In this document: positions 11,148 to 21,805 of the stretch, piece after piece
How the letters are laid out: every line of letters starts with the position of its first letter
Numbering within the stretch: the first letter of the stretch is position 1
DNA from: Brachionus plicatilis
Taxonomy: Eukaryota > Rotifera > Eurotatoria > Ploima > Brachionidae
Reading direction: 5' to 3'
Length of the DNA: 64,000 bases
NCBI GenBank assembly: GCA_010279815.1
Contig: QEOQ01000122.1
Span: 523,742 to 587,741 of the forward strand
The notes under the pieces: model-generated
Told to the model about the DNA's origin: nothing
Databases searched by the model: none
The model's input: only the letters and a program-made list of their open reading frames with translations
Position numbers and translations under genes: made by a program

Positions 11148-11362
11148 GATCTGACTCATAAAAATTGCACTGAATATGATTTAGCATTCAGTGTTATTTT
11201 GATTGAATGGTGCCTTGAGGGTAACAACAATGGACTAATCGACTCGATAAAATACTATTTTTATTTAATAGAATATTGTATGTTGAATAATCTTGTTAAT
11301 TTTTTTGTATATAATAAACTGAATTTTTTACTTAATTGTAAAATGGATATTTAATTTTCTAT
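11148..11362 (+). repeat. Interspersed repeat copy 2 (probable LINE 3' end)
   Basis: Near-identical to 5549-5766. It continues to about 11421 and ends in an AAAT tandem tail (11400-11421), as non-LTR 3' ends do. It abuts the LTR end exactly. Confidence 0.75.
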
Positions 11363-11421
11363 TAATTTTTATTTCGATTTGTCCATGGGACTTAAACTTT
11401 AATTAAATAAATAAATAAATA

Positions 11422-11740
11422 TGAAGACGCAAGACTTGGCGAATAGCGCTAAACCAACTGAATCCGAAATTAATAATAAATGAAACCAAAACAAAAGTCT
11501 TGTGTATAAACACCAAATTGGAAACCCTGATCACCGCCATTCACTAATTCACTTAGTAAGCATCATCAGTACAGCGATGGGAACACCATTAAGTCAATGC
11601 ATTAGAAATAAAAGACCGTGATGACTTGATCATGTACATAAAATAAAAGAAATACAGATATCAAAAAGAATCCTTAAACAGTCACCTCAAGAACAACGCA
11701 AGAAAATACCACCAGGAGTTGGGAATTGACTTAATAATTG
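11422..11740 (+). pseudogene. Degenerate LINE pol C-terminal fragment
   Basis: The plus strand reads INETKTKVLCINTK and nearby residues, resembling the thumb region after the catalytic core of LINE reverse transcriptases. Stops and frame changes interrupt it, so it is a relic. It may belong to the same kind of element as 9511-9740. Confidence 0.5.
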
Positions 11741-12790
11741 ACTTAATTTATGATACAATTTTACTTAATTTCAAATAAAGATTTGAATTGGATTCTTCCA
11801 CCTCATTGTGAGACTCATTTGACGCGATGCCTTTTGATTTGCATTTAGGGAAATTGAGTTAAAATTTGGGGCAATAAGTTAATTTGAGGATATTCCGAGC
11901 GCTGGTTGGCTTAAAAAAATTTGCCGCCGTTCACCACTAATTTTATTTAATATTAAAATGATAAATAACTTTTGGGCCATTTTTTATTCGATCAATGATC
12001 ATTATAATCTTATTTTATTTGTCTCAAAAATAGCAACAAAACAATTATTTTTAGTAAAAAGTTTTTAATTTTTTTTCAAATCAATGTTATCGAGTCTAAT
12101 TCAAAAGAAATTAAAAATGCATAAAAAAAGGAAAATAAAAAAAAGGTGAAAAAAGAAGAGAACACAATTAAGTTTAAAATATATAGAAAAACAAACTTAT
12201 AAAAATCGTTATTCACCCAAATTATTTAAAAATGTAAAAATTAAAATAAAAAAATTATTTAGACGAGAAAAACGCACAAGAAATAACTTTAATTTAATTT
12301 ATTTATTTATTTGAATTAACCTCCATTGTGGAGAAGAAAATGAAAAAAAATTTAAAGCCTTTTGAAATTTATTTTTCAATATGCTTTCAAATTAGATATT
12401 TATAATGAATAACGAAATGATTAAGCGTAATAAAGCTTTAAAATGTTGAAACGAAAAAATATCCACAAAATTAAATATTTAATATGCAAGAATCAGAATA
12501 TTTTTTTTCATTTTTAATTAAATATTTGATTAAAAAATTTAATTAAAAAGGTTTGCAATTTTGATAATAATAATACGACACAAAAGACATCCAAATTTCA
12601 GAAGAATATTTATTCGACTAAAAGATTTTATAAATTGTGAAGATACATTGTGATATATATGAATAATACTTAAGAAAATATTTAAATGTTATTATTATTA
12701 AAAAAAAATTGCTAAGATATTTGCTGAAAAACAGCATTTTTAGAAAACATGTAATATTTTAAAAAAATTTTGAAGAATTAAAAAAAATAT
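11741..12790. other. AT-rich upstream region of chitinase gene, no gene seen
   Basis: No coding exon recognised. The last ~60 bases before 12851 match the region upstream of the inverted gene copy at 23812-23870. Confidence 0.5.
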
Positions 12791-12793
12791 TGA

Positions 12794-12800
12794 TATAAAT
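12794..12800 (+). promoter_or_regulatory. TATA box of GH19-vWA gene
   Basis: TATAAAT lies 51 bases before the ATG. The same motif is conserved at the same distance upstream of the paralogue (23862-23868), along with the bases between it and the ATG. Confidence 0.6.
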
Positions 12801-12850
12801 CGACGAATTTTTAAGACAGGAAAACGAATTAAAATTAAAAATCTTGAAAA

Positions 12851-14816
12851 ATGAAACTTTATTTTACTGGATTTGTTTTGACGATTATATCATGTTTGGC
12901 TTTCAAAATAGCAGCTCAACAATGTAGTAGTAGCTATGAACCATTTTTTAAAGGTACATGCATGCAACCGGGTGATTGTACAGGTGCCATACTCAACTAC
13001 AAATGCCCTGGAAAATTGAGATGTTGTATTCCAGAGAATGATACAATAAATGCAATGCCATTATTTGTTACCAAGTCCGAGTTGGAAAATATTCTATCTT
13101 TTAAAAACAACAGAATTGAATATATTAGTAAAGTGTTAATAGGACCGAGTTCTACTAATCCAACATGCTTTCAGAAAGCATTTTATTTAAGTCAGCTGGC
13201 CCATGAGTCAAGTAATTTTATGGAATCTGAAGAATTGGGAAGTGATTCTAGTTTTAATGCAAATTATGATGGAGTGAATGGAAACAAAAATCCAGGAGAT
13301 GGTAATATTTGATTATTTTTTATTTCTTTTTAATGACCCTTGTTTTAATTTAAAAGGTGCTAAATATAAAGGAAGAGGCTTCATACAATTGACTGGTCGA
13401 TCTAATTATCAAAAAGCTGGACGTGATCTTGGCATCGATTTAGAAAACCAACCTGAATTGGCAGCCTTTCCTTCAATTGCTTCAAAAATAGCCAAATGGT
13501 TTTGGCAATTTGGCACAAAAGAAAATCTAAACACATTTTCAGATGGTACTTTTTACGGATTTTCAAGGATAACAAGTTTGATTAATGGAGGCTTGAATGG
13601 TTTCAAAGAACGAGTAGAATTATTGGAAACAGCAGCAAAAACACTTCAATGTGGTGAATTAATGAAAGGCAGAGGTGAAAATTGTACAATCAATGGAAAA
13701 CAAGGTGTTTGCAAGCCTATTTGTAATGTTGGAATGGTAGGTAAAAAATTCTGTGGTTGTAATGGCAAAACTGTGGCTAATCAGTGTCAAGGTCCAGCAA
13801 ATATTAGATGCTGTGATGAAAAATGTTCAAATAATATGGATCTTACATTTGTTCTAGATTCTTCTGGTAGTGTTGGTCGAGTTAATTTTGAAAGGGCTAA
13901 AACTTTTGTTGGTCAATTTGTTGATAAACTAGAAATTGGTCCAATTAAGACTCAAGTAGCTTTAGTTAAATATGCGACTTCGGTTGACATCGAAAACTAT
14001 TTGAATTCGACGAATTCAAAAAGCCCACTTTTGACATTTATTTCAAGAATTGCTTACTCCAACAACAGTGGATCAACAGCTACTGGCGATGCTTTGAACG
14101 CTTGTTTCGATATTTATTCGCCTGCCAAAGGAATGAGAAATTCTTCGACAGGAGTCAGCAAAGTAATTGTTGTACTAACTGATGGTCGAAGTAATACAGG
14201 AAGACAACCAATTCCTGTTGCTGATGCATTAAAAGCGCAAAAAATCTCCATAATAAGTGTTGGAGTTGGACAAAATTTAAATTTAAATGAACTTAATGGC
14301 ATATCGTCAAGAAATCGATTTTATAGAGCAAATGATTATAATCAAGTTTCCTTGATTTACGATGAATTAAATCAGGTATCATGTCTTCAGCCAGCAATAA
14401 TTCCAAACAATACTGCACCAATTGAAGTTGATAAAGACACTTTTAAATATTTTACATATAATATTCAAAATTTTAATTCAACATTGGCTGTCTTTATTAA
14501 TATAAACATTCTATTTGGAGATGTAAGGCTTTTTAGTTCTTTGACCAACGAGAATCCGAATGATTATGAAGTTCTTGATTTGAGTAATACAAACATAAGA
14601 AGTATTAATGAGAAAGAAGATCAAAATTTATTAGAGCTTGATTCAAAGTCAAATTATAGTCAAGTTTATATTGGTGTCAAAGGCTTAATGGATTACAATC
14701 AATTTTCAATCGATATCAATGAAATTAAAGAAGTGCCTTCTTACAATTATTCAAATAAGTTCAAATCAACTCTTTTTTTAACATGCATCATTTCTTTAAT
14801 TTCTTATTTTATTTAG
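12851..14816 (+). CDS. Secreted GH19 chitinase-like protein with vWA domain
   Basis: Two exons, 12851-13301 and 13357-14816, are split by a 55-bp GT-AG intron (phase 1), giving 636 residues. Domains in order: signal peptide (about 1-22), a short Cys-rich module (25-60), a GH19 chitinase-like domain (about 70-245), a second Cys-rich linker (248-305), a vWA domain (about 311-490) and a hydrophobic C-terminus that looks like a GPI-anchor signal. The GH19 signature includes HESSNF with the expected catalytic Glu at 119, then KYKGRGFIQLTGRSNY and LINGG. The vWA domain keeps a full MIDAS site (DSSGS at 318-322, the later Thr, and VLTDG), so it could bind a metal-dependent ligand. GH19 enzymes hydrolyse chitin. 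Here the protein would be displayed on the cell surface or secreted. An inverted paralogue lies at 21806-23811. Activity is inferred, not shown. Confidence 0.88.
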
Positions 14817-14841
14817 AAAAAATTAATCTTATTATTTTCTC

Positions 14842-14847
14842 AATAAA
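14842..14847 (+). terminator. Poly(A) signal of GH19-vWA gene
   Basis: AATAAA lies 26 bases after the stop codon. Confidence 0.55.
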
Positions 14848-15245
14848 TTTATGAACAATTTAATTTTTACCTGATTATTATTTAAATTTTTTAACTCGAA
14901 CTAGATAAACAAGGTCTTCTTTAAAAACAGCACCCGTCAAAAAAGATAAAAAAAAGCACCCTGTGTAAACCGCATTAAATATTATAAAATATCTTTTTTT
15001 TTTTATTAATTAATTTCTAACAACCTTAATTTTAATAAACATCAATTTTTATATTCAAAAAATATTGTCATTATATTAAATTTTCAAGTTTAAAAATAAT
15101 TTGTACAAAACACTTTAAAACACCCTGCAACACCCTTTTGATTCTGATAGAGGACAAAAAGTTCTACTTGGCAAATTATTTTTCAAAAGGTCTGGACATG
15201 TGAAAACCCTGTAAAAACCGCTAAAACAGTTTTAGACCGGATTTT

Positions 15246-16560
15246 TCAAAACACCCTGAATATTTCTTTTTTAAAAATGTTTTCAGTGAAAGAAACAACT
15301 TTTTTGTGGTTTCTGGGGTGAAGAAATACAATTTTGAGGTCGGTTTAACAAAATAAACTATCAATCATATGTAAATTTCTTCATTTTTTTGTATCTTGAT
15401 TGCCATAATAAATTTGTATCATAGCATATCATTCAATGAAAATATATTAAAAAAAATACATGAAACTTAAATTCTAAACAAATTTATCTTATTTACAAAT
15501 TTCTCAGAGTTGAAAACCCTAGGTTGTAGTTTTTTTGCCTAAAAAATAGAAAAAATTCTCAAGAAAATTAGGGTGGGTAGTCAGACCTATCCGACAAAGT
15601 CACTTCCGACAAGTCATTTTCGACAAATCCCGATCCGACAATTTTTTATTAAATAATTAAATAAAAAATAATTAATTAAAAAGGTTTTAGCAGCGTTCAT
15701 TGCACATTATTCAATTTCCTTCATAATCGTCCTTGGTTTAATTTCTAAAATTTTTTTGTTGCCTTTTTGGTGACCAAAATCGGTAATTGGTTGTTTGGTA
15801 ATGGTGTTTTCAAATTTTTTAATGGTTGCTAGGCAACCAGAAGATTCGTTTTCACTACAAATTCAAGATTTGTATCCAATTATCTTCGATTCATATTTAA
15901 ATCGATACTTTTCAGTTAAGTAACCAATACATAGTTTCCCTTTGGTGGTTTTAAACTTAATAAAAGTATTATCTTGACTTTGAGACTTATCAGTTAAAAA
16001 ATTAATTTGGTGACAATACTATTTTTTTAGACAATTTTTATTTGATATTACTTAAAAGACTTTGTCGGAAAAGTAACTTTTTATTTAATTGTTAAATAAA
16101 AAATTGTCGGATCGTGATTTGTCGGAAATGACTTGTCGGAAGTGATTTTGTCGGATAGGTTTGCCAGCCTTAGGGTGTATTGCTGAAGAGCAAAAATGCC
16201 AAAATCTTTTTAATCATGAAGTCTTGAAGCCTAATAAGAGACCAAAAAAATAGTCTTTATTTTTATTAAATTTCTCTTTTTTAATTATTAAAAAAAAATG
16301 TTGAAAAATGTTTTTTATTTAAAAATTTAATTTCATATTATATTACAAAAAGTTACCCTAGAATCAACATTAAATTTTCCAAGTCAAAATTCAATAATCT
16401 TATAGTCGGCTCTTGAGGGCCTGGATTGGCTAAATCATGATTAATAGTTTATTTTGTTAAACCGACCTCAAAATTGTATTTCCTGACCCCAGAAACCTCA
16501 AAAAGCTGTTTCTTTCACTGAAAAACATTTTTAAAAAAGAAATATTCGGTGTGTTTTAAA
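15246..16560. mobile_element. Inverted-repeat element with nested insertion
   Basis: Arms of about 115 bases at 15246-15362 and 16445-16560 are reverse complements with good identity, containing AGAAACAAC and GAGGTCGGTTTAACAAAAT-type sequence. The precise ends and target duplication are not clear. Another complete inverted-repeat element (15576-16169) sits between the arms. Confidence 0.65.
15576..16169. mobile_element. Palindromic MITE with CCGACA motifs, 8-bp target duplication
   Basis: The terminal arms are inverted: repeated CCGACA/TGTCGG motifs begin near ACCTATCCGACAAAGT at the left and are mirrored at the right. TTAGGGTG occurs directly outside both ends (15568-15575 and 16170-16177). 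The 8-bp duplication suggests a hAT-like element. The interior codes for nothing I recognise. Confidence 0.8.
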
Positions 16561-16899
16561 ATTTAAAGTTCTAAAATTATTTTTCTTTTTCCAAAACGGT
16601 CCGCTTAATCGCCAATTTTTCTCCATTTTTTTATAAATAATCAAACCCATTTTTGATTACAAAACTATTTTTTACTAATTTTCAGCTCTCTATTGCAGCC
16701 ACGGAAAAAAAACACACTCGAAAGAATAGACTTTCAAAACTCAAATTTTTACCAAATGTGGTTAGCATAAAAAGTCAAGTTTAGCCATATGTTTTGTAAA
16801 GGAAGATAAAAATTTGACAATGACTCAAAAGATGATGAAAATTTTACCAAATTGTTCATAAACGAGTCTCTTTTGTTTTAAAGTAAGAGATATTTGATG

Positions 16900-17548
16900 C
16901 TGTTTAACTGGAATGGCCCTTCAGATATTCAATAATTTCTCATGATATTGAAGAGCATCTATCAAAACGCTTTCCAGGTTAGAGGAAACATCTAAATCAG
17001 GTCTTTTGAGAGCGTTCCAGAGCATAAAAATATTTATGGATCTGTTAATTTCCAAATCATGGAACGAGTTGGTCACAATCTTATATTTTGATTTTTTTAA
17101 AGCTATTTCAACTTATAAATAAAATTACTCAAAATAAAGTTATTCAGAAGAGTTATTTTAATTCACATGTATATTATTTAACTTATTCAAAAGTAGACTC
17201 TTTAAAATTGAATTTGAAAATATTTGATCTAAAAAATTTTAAAAGAACCTTTTGAATTAGTACAAAATGTCGCAAAGCAATACTCCAAGACTAAATTTTC
17301 CGAAATATTTTTTTAAAAATCTTACTGAAATTTTAGTAAATTTTCGTACTATAGATCGTAAGAATATATAGAAAAGAAAATATTTAAACAAAAAATAAAT
17401 AATTTCTAAAATTAATTCTTTGTAACTTTTTCAAAAATTTAAATTCCGGAAGATGATGACTTTTTCTCTTTAAACTATCTTTTTAAACGATCTTTTAGTA
17501 ATTAAACAGCGGTTTAGCTTATGCATGCATTGAGAAATCAATAAAATT
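16900..17548. repeat. Dispersed direct repeat, copy B
   Basis: Second copy of the segment at window position 1-650, same orientation, offset 16899. Homology ends at about 17548, where AAGTC-rich repeat sequence begins, so this marks the true right edge of the shared unit. Confidence 0.85.
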
Positions 17549-17555
17549 TTTTAAG

Positions 17556-18118
17556 CAAGTCTTTACTTGACTTGAATCTCTTTTTCAGTAAAAAATAAAA
17601 TAATTACTTGAGTTAATTTTTTATTTGATTTCATTTTACTAAATTATATTTTTTGTAAAAATTGATTTTTAAATTTTGTTTTCAAGTTTATTAAAAACAT
17701 TAATTAAGAAAAAAATTTTAGCTTATTAAAATTTTGAAATAAAATTAAGGATATGACCGATTAGTCTTTAATCTCATTGTAATCGAAAAAATTCATCTCA
17801 GGTAATAAAATTCAACCAAAAATCTAAGAAAAGTCAAGTTTAGACTTGACTTGAATTTTTGGTCGAAAGACTTGAAAAATAGCGACTTGATGAACAACTC
17901 TGATTTTATTAGTTCCTATTTTCATAAAGTTTTAACGATTCTTGCGGTTCTTTAATAATACTATTGCATTTATTTTTAAGGAAAAACTTGCCGTACATAT
18001 TTTCTTTTTAACGCTGCACTAATAGTCCAGAAACTTGGTGTTGGTGACTCAAAAAAAGTTCTTTCAGCTTATTTTCAAATCAAAATTGAAAGCGACTTGA
18101 GGAACAACTCTGATTCAA
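17556..18118. repeat. AAGTC-rich interspersed repeats
   Basis: Several clusters of AAGTC and its complement occur at 17556-17580, 17835-17905 and 18080-18118. The sequence GCGACTTGA...GAACAACTCTGATT appears twice here (17893 and 18091). They look like edges of a MITE family, but I could not fix the ends. Confidence 0.5.
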
Positions 18119-18347
18119 AGATTAATAAATTAATAAAAATAAATTCGTACTCATATTATTCACACTTTTTCTTTGTTGATTTTTAAAAATTATTAAAAAT
18201 TCTTTAATAAAACTTAGATTGTTAAAAATACTCTTTAAATTTGTTCTAAGTTTTTAAGCACAATTTGTGCAATAAAGAGATGCAAAGAGGTTCTGAATAT
18301 AACTTGTTAAGTATTTTAAAATGAAAATTAAAATAAAATACAAAAGA

Positions 18348-18418
18348 GTTGCGATAGTCGAGTGGTAGAGCGTTTGATTTCTACTAAGACTATCCAGGTT
18401 CAAATCCTGGTCAACTAT
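18348..18418 (+). other. tRNA-like segment, probably a tRNA pseudogene or SINE head
   Basis: Perfect internal polymerase III promoter boxes are present: A box TAGTCGAGTGG at 18355-18365 and B box GGTTCAAATCC at 18397-18407. The T arm CCAGG/CCTGG is intact with a 7-base loop, and an anticodon-like loop would read TCT. The 5' acceptor strand does not pair with the 3' strand in register, so this is not a canonical tRNA. It is best read as a pseudo-tRNA or SINE head. Confidence 0.5.
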
Positions 18419-18660
18419 CTACACAGAAAATGATGAACAACTAGATCCAATTTTGAAATTGAATGATAAATTTATAAAATCGAGCTTTTTAATACTGATT
18501 CTGTGGCTTAGAAATGAGTTAATAATTTCAACAATTTATTCAATATTTATGGAGTGTTTTAAATTTTAAAAATAGAGGAAAATAATGGAATGGAATTACA
18601 ATGTTTGGGAAAATTTGATTAGCAAATTAAGATTTGTTTTTTTTTTTAATCAGAGTAAAA

Positions 18661-18770
18661 GCTTTTAAAGTACAATAGAAACTAAAGAATGAAGAAGCCA
18701 ATGAAGCATCAGAGGAATATGATGGAGTAAGGAATTGAAAATGGTATCGTTGAAAACTTAGTGAGATAAT
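18661..18770 (-). pseudogene. Truncated paralogue of the small Ser-rich ORF
   Basis: The minus-strand sequence here aligns with the last ~95 bases of the small ORF at 19545-19760 (shared SDASLASS-like end and downstream bases). Its upstream part is replaced by a piggyBac element starting at 18780, so it is a partial tandem duplicate. Confidence 0.45.
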
Positions 18771-18779
18771 CTAATTTAA

Positions 18780-19204
18780 CACTAGAAGCACCAACGAGTC
18801 AAAATGACTCTTTTTCGATGTTCGGCCGCTAAAATCCAAGTTAATTTTTGTTATTTGAGCATAATTTTTTTTTTCCACATAAAAATAAGAATAACTTTCT
18901 AAATTAATTAAATTCAAATTAAATTTTTTTTTTAAATTCTTTAGGTGGTAGTTATAAAGCGACAAATTTTTGTTCAAAATGTAAAAAAGCTGTGTGTGGA
19001 TATTGTAAAAAAGTAATAGAGAATATTTGTAAAAAGTGTGATTGGCCATGGATATTTTATAAGGCCTAAGAAAAGACTAAAATTTATTAATTTACTATTT
19101 TTTTTCAATTAATTTAATAATTTATATAAATTCGAACATAAAATATATAATTAATTTTTATTTTTCATAACGAGTCAAAATGACTCGTTTTGGTGCTTCT
19201 AGTG
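18780..19204. mobile_element. Non-autonomous piggyBac element with TTAA target sites
   Basis: TTAA lies at both ends (18776-18779, 19205-19208). Terminal inverted repeats begin CACTAGAAGCACC and continue into ACGAGTCAAAATGACTC on both sides. This is the hallmark of piggyBac insertion. The interior keeps only the C-terminal cysteine-rich end of a transposase. Confidence 0.9.
18941..19069 (+). pseudogene. piggyBac transposase C-terminal cysteine-rich domain
   Basis: The plus strand reads CSKCKKAVCGYCKK followed by ENICKKC and a stop. This CxxC-rich zinc-binding tail is typical of piggyBac transposases, where it contacts the terminal repeats. The catalytic DDD core is gone. A close relative sits in the nested element near 28940. 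Confidence 0.65.
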
Positions 19205-19544
19205 TTAAAATTCAAAATTAAAATGAAACCCCAAATTTATACTCAATTTATTTACCAGTAAGAACTTACTGTCCTTAATGAGATCTGTTTCATTTTTTAA
19301 TTTTTTAAAAATAAATTTTTTCAATTGTTTTTGAACATTTAAACTTTGAGTCATAATTAATGAAAAATATCATGTCAGTACCATTTGATCATATTTTATT
19401 TATATAAACTAGTAAATCAATTTCTTGAATGACATCAATAATCAATGAAAAAGGAGAGGATACTGACTGACAAAAATGTTTAAAAAAAATTATTCTTTCA
19501 ACATCATTTATTTAATCTAATAGAAAATAATAAGTGCAATACAT

Positions 19545-19760
19545 CTAATAAAAACTAGGGAATGAAGAGGATGATGAAGCCCATGAAGCATCATGTGTGT
19601 GTGATGGAGAAAAGAATTGAAATGACGAAGAATCGATTGGGGCGCTAAATGGAGCTGAATTGAATGAAATTGGAGTTGGTAATGATGTTTGGGCAAAGTT
19701 GTTGTCCAGAGATAATGGAAGGGAAGCTGAATCAGCGGCTAGTTGAAAATCAAAAGACAT
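19545..19760 (-). CDS. Small Ser-rich protein of unknown function
   Basis: A 71-residue frame starts at the ATG at 19758-19760. An earlier in-frame ATG (19811) lies only about 10-20 bases after a TATAAAAA box at about 19820-19830, so it is probably upstream of transcription start. The product is low in complexity, rich in Ser, Phe, Pro and Ala, with no Cys, signal peptide or membrane segment. An AATAAA-type sequence follows the stop near 19508. A partial duplicate lies at 18661-18770. I recognise no family. TATA box, ATG, stop and poly(A) signal in order are the case for calling it a gene. It could equally be part of a repeat. Confidence 0.4.
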   Translation of the reverse strand: MSFDFQLAADSASLPLSLDNNFAQTSLPTPISFNSAPFSAPIDSSSFQFFSPSHTHDASWASSSSSFPSFY

Positions 19761-20067
19761 TTTGAGATTTAATTGATCGATTTTTTTTGAATATTCTTGT
19801 TGGCCGATCATTAGCTCTTTTTTATACCACAGTAAATTTCATGCTCTTTGATTATCCAGCTAGAAATATTCAATATTTTAAAATCGATTTCAAAAGAGTA
19901 ATTATTAAGTAACCTAGATCTTTATATTGAGTATTTAATATCTATTCTTTTAGTAACAAATATTTTATAGGTATTTTATACAAACTAATTACTTTCGAAT
20001 TTCGAGAATTCTCTTTTTCAAAATATGTTCGATTGATTCAATTAATTTTATTTTTTTCTAAGCCATT

Positions 20068-20262
20068 TTGGTTTTTATCCCTCCCATATTTCAGAAAATT
20101 TTTAAATCAAGTTTACCAAAGAACATTGTATTACTAATTAAGGAACTGAGGAAAGTTAGAAGACTTTTTCAAAAAACCAATTGTCCTTCTCCAGAGAAAG
20201 ACTTTAACAGAATGACATCTGAGGCAGGTTTTGATTTGAAGGAATTTTGGACTCAAAACTAG
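20068..20262 (+). pseudogene. LINE linker-region fragment
   Basis: The plus strand encodes KELRKVRRLFQKTNCP then DFNRMTSEA, which matches the basic region between the endonuclease and RT domains of LINE ORF2 proteins. It ends at a stop with no RT following. Small relic. Confidence 0.5.
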
Positions 20263-20699
20263 CTTGAATTTATAAATAGGGATGAATGTACTTCAATGCT
20301 CAATCTTATCTTATTTAGCATCAGAGTTGGTTAAAAGTCAAACTTTAAAGTCAGAATCTTTAAAAGTCAAAGTCAGACTTTAACTTTGAAATTTTTTTTA
20401 TTTTAAAGTCTTGGCTTGGACTTATAAAAAAAGTAATGTTATTTTCCGAATCCTCAATATCTTTTCTACCTATAATGCTGCTTTTAAAACAAAATTTTTA
20501 TTTTATTTTTCCGTAAAATTCAATCAACAGAAAAATTCACCCCATTCACACATTAAATAATTACCCCATCTTACTATATAGTGATTTGTCTTTTTTTTCT
20601 ATTAGTTAATAGAAATATCTAGTTGGTTTCATCTTTTTTATCTTATAATATAATATCTAGTAAATTTCATCTTTTCATATAATAAAGTTAATCCTATGC

Positions 20700-20890
20700 C
20701 TATATTAATGACATCCCTAAAATTAACAAAAAAAAATAATGAATACTATCTACTTTTTGCAGATGATCTAGTTACTTTTTTATTTACAGCAAAATGGAGA
20801 ACCTTGAAAATAAAATAAATATATACACCAAAGAACTAGAACAATGAATAATTAAGTGGAAAATGAAGTATTCAGTTGAATAGTCGTGTT
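20700..20890 (+). pseudogene. LINE reverse transcriptase fragment with FADD
   Basis: The plus strand reads NDIPKINK and LLFADDLVTF in nearly one frame, the RT catalytic block of a non-LTR element, with later frameshifts and stops. It is followed directly by the SWIM-domain fragment at 20926, so two unrelated relics abut. Confidence 0.6.
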
Positions 20891-20925
20891 CAGTAGTCTT
20901 CTCTAAAATCTTAACTTAAAATTTT

Positions 20926-21285
20926 ATGAAAGAGTGTTGGCAGTTGAGTAAATGTTCTTGTCAATATTGGAAAAAAAATTTCGGTTGCAAGCATGTAATT
21001 GGTATCGCATACAATATTGAATTACTAACTTTCCCAACACTTGATTTGAGAATTGAAAAAAATGCTTCAAGAGGTCGCCGCAAAAAAGCCTTACCAGCTT
21101 TTGAAAGAAATTCAATTGGTCCTTTAAATAATGAACTTTTTTCAATACCAACAACTTCAAATCAGTCTGATACTCCAATTACAACACAAGTAAACACAGT
21201 TGAGTCAGTTACTAGCACGATTTTAGTTACACAATCGACTACTGACACTAATTTATCTCAAAAAAGAAGCCGAGGTCGTCCATGA
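20926..21285 (+). pseudogene. Mutator-like transposase C-terminus (SWIM zinc finger)
   Basis: A 119-residue frame has the SWIM pattern CSCQYWKKNFGCKHVIG (CxC...CxH) at about residues 9-25, followed by a basic RGRRKKALPAF stretch, a Ser/Thr-rich tail and a terminal KRSRGRP AT-hook-like end. This order is that of the end of Mutator-like (MULE) transposases. The catalytic DDE domain is absent upstream, where an RT fragment sits instead, so it is a truncated remnant. A similar C-terminal tail lies inside the element at 32324-33452. Confidence 0.7.
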
Positions 21286-21289
21286 AAAA

Positions 21290-21800
21290 CCGTTTCAATT
21301 AAATAAGACGGTATGAAATCAAAAAATCAAAATAAATACACTAAATTACGTAATTATTTAATTGAAAAAATTGGTCTTTAAATATTTCTGCTCCTCGAAA
21401 ATATAAAAATTGCTTCTACAATAATTATGTTCCTTTTTTATATCATTTTTAGTATGAACTAAAATTGGCTTTGTTTCATATTAAATGATTTCTATTAGTT
21501 CATGCTAATATCTTTATTTGATATTTAGAAAAATTATTTGATATTTCTATTTTATAAATTTTAATCAAGACATAAAAAACTAACTTTTTTGAAAAATTAA
21601 TATTTTCCTTTTTACTAATAGTAAATTATAATTATGTAATTAATAAATTTTTATTGTTAAATTTGTAAATTTTATTTGGAAAATTCTTCGAGCTAATAAT
21701 TGCATTAAAGATAATTAAATAAGATATTTAAAAATTTATTTTATTTTAATAATAAATTTGAAAATTATATTAAAAAAATTAAAGTATCAAAAAAAAATTA
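21290..21800. other. AT-rich spacer, no gene seen
   Basis: Lies between the SWIM fragment and the 3' end of the minus-strand chitinase gene. Probably includes that gene's 3' UTR. Confidence 0.45.
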
Positions 21801-21805
21801 TTAAT

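Noticed and set aside
18348..18418. Functional tRNA-Arg
   Set aside because: The 7-bp acceptor stem does not pair in register, so only a tRNA-like element is claimed.
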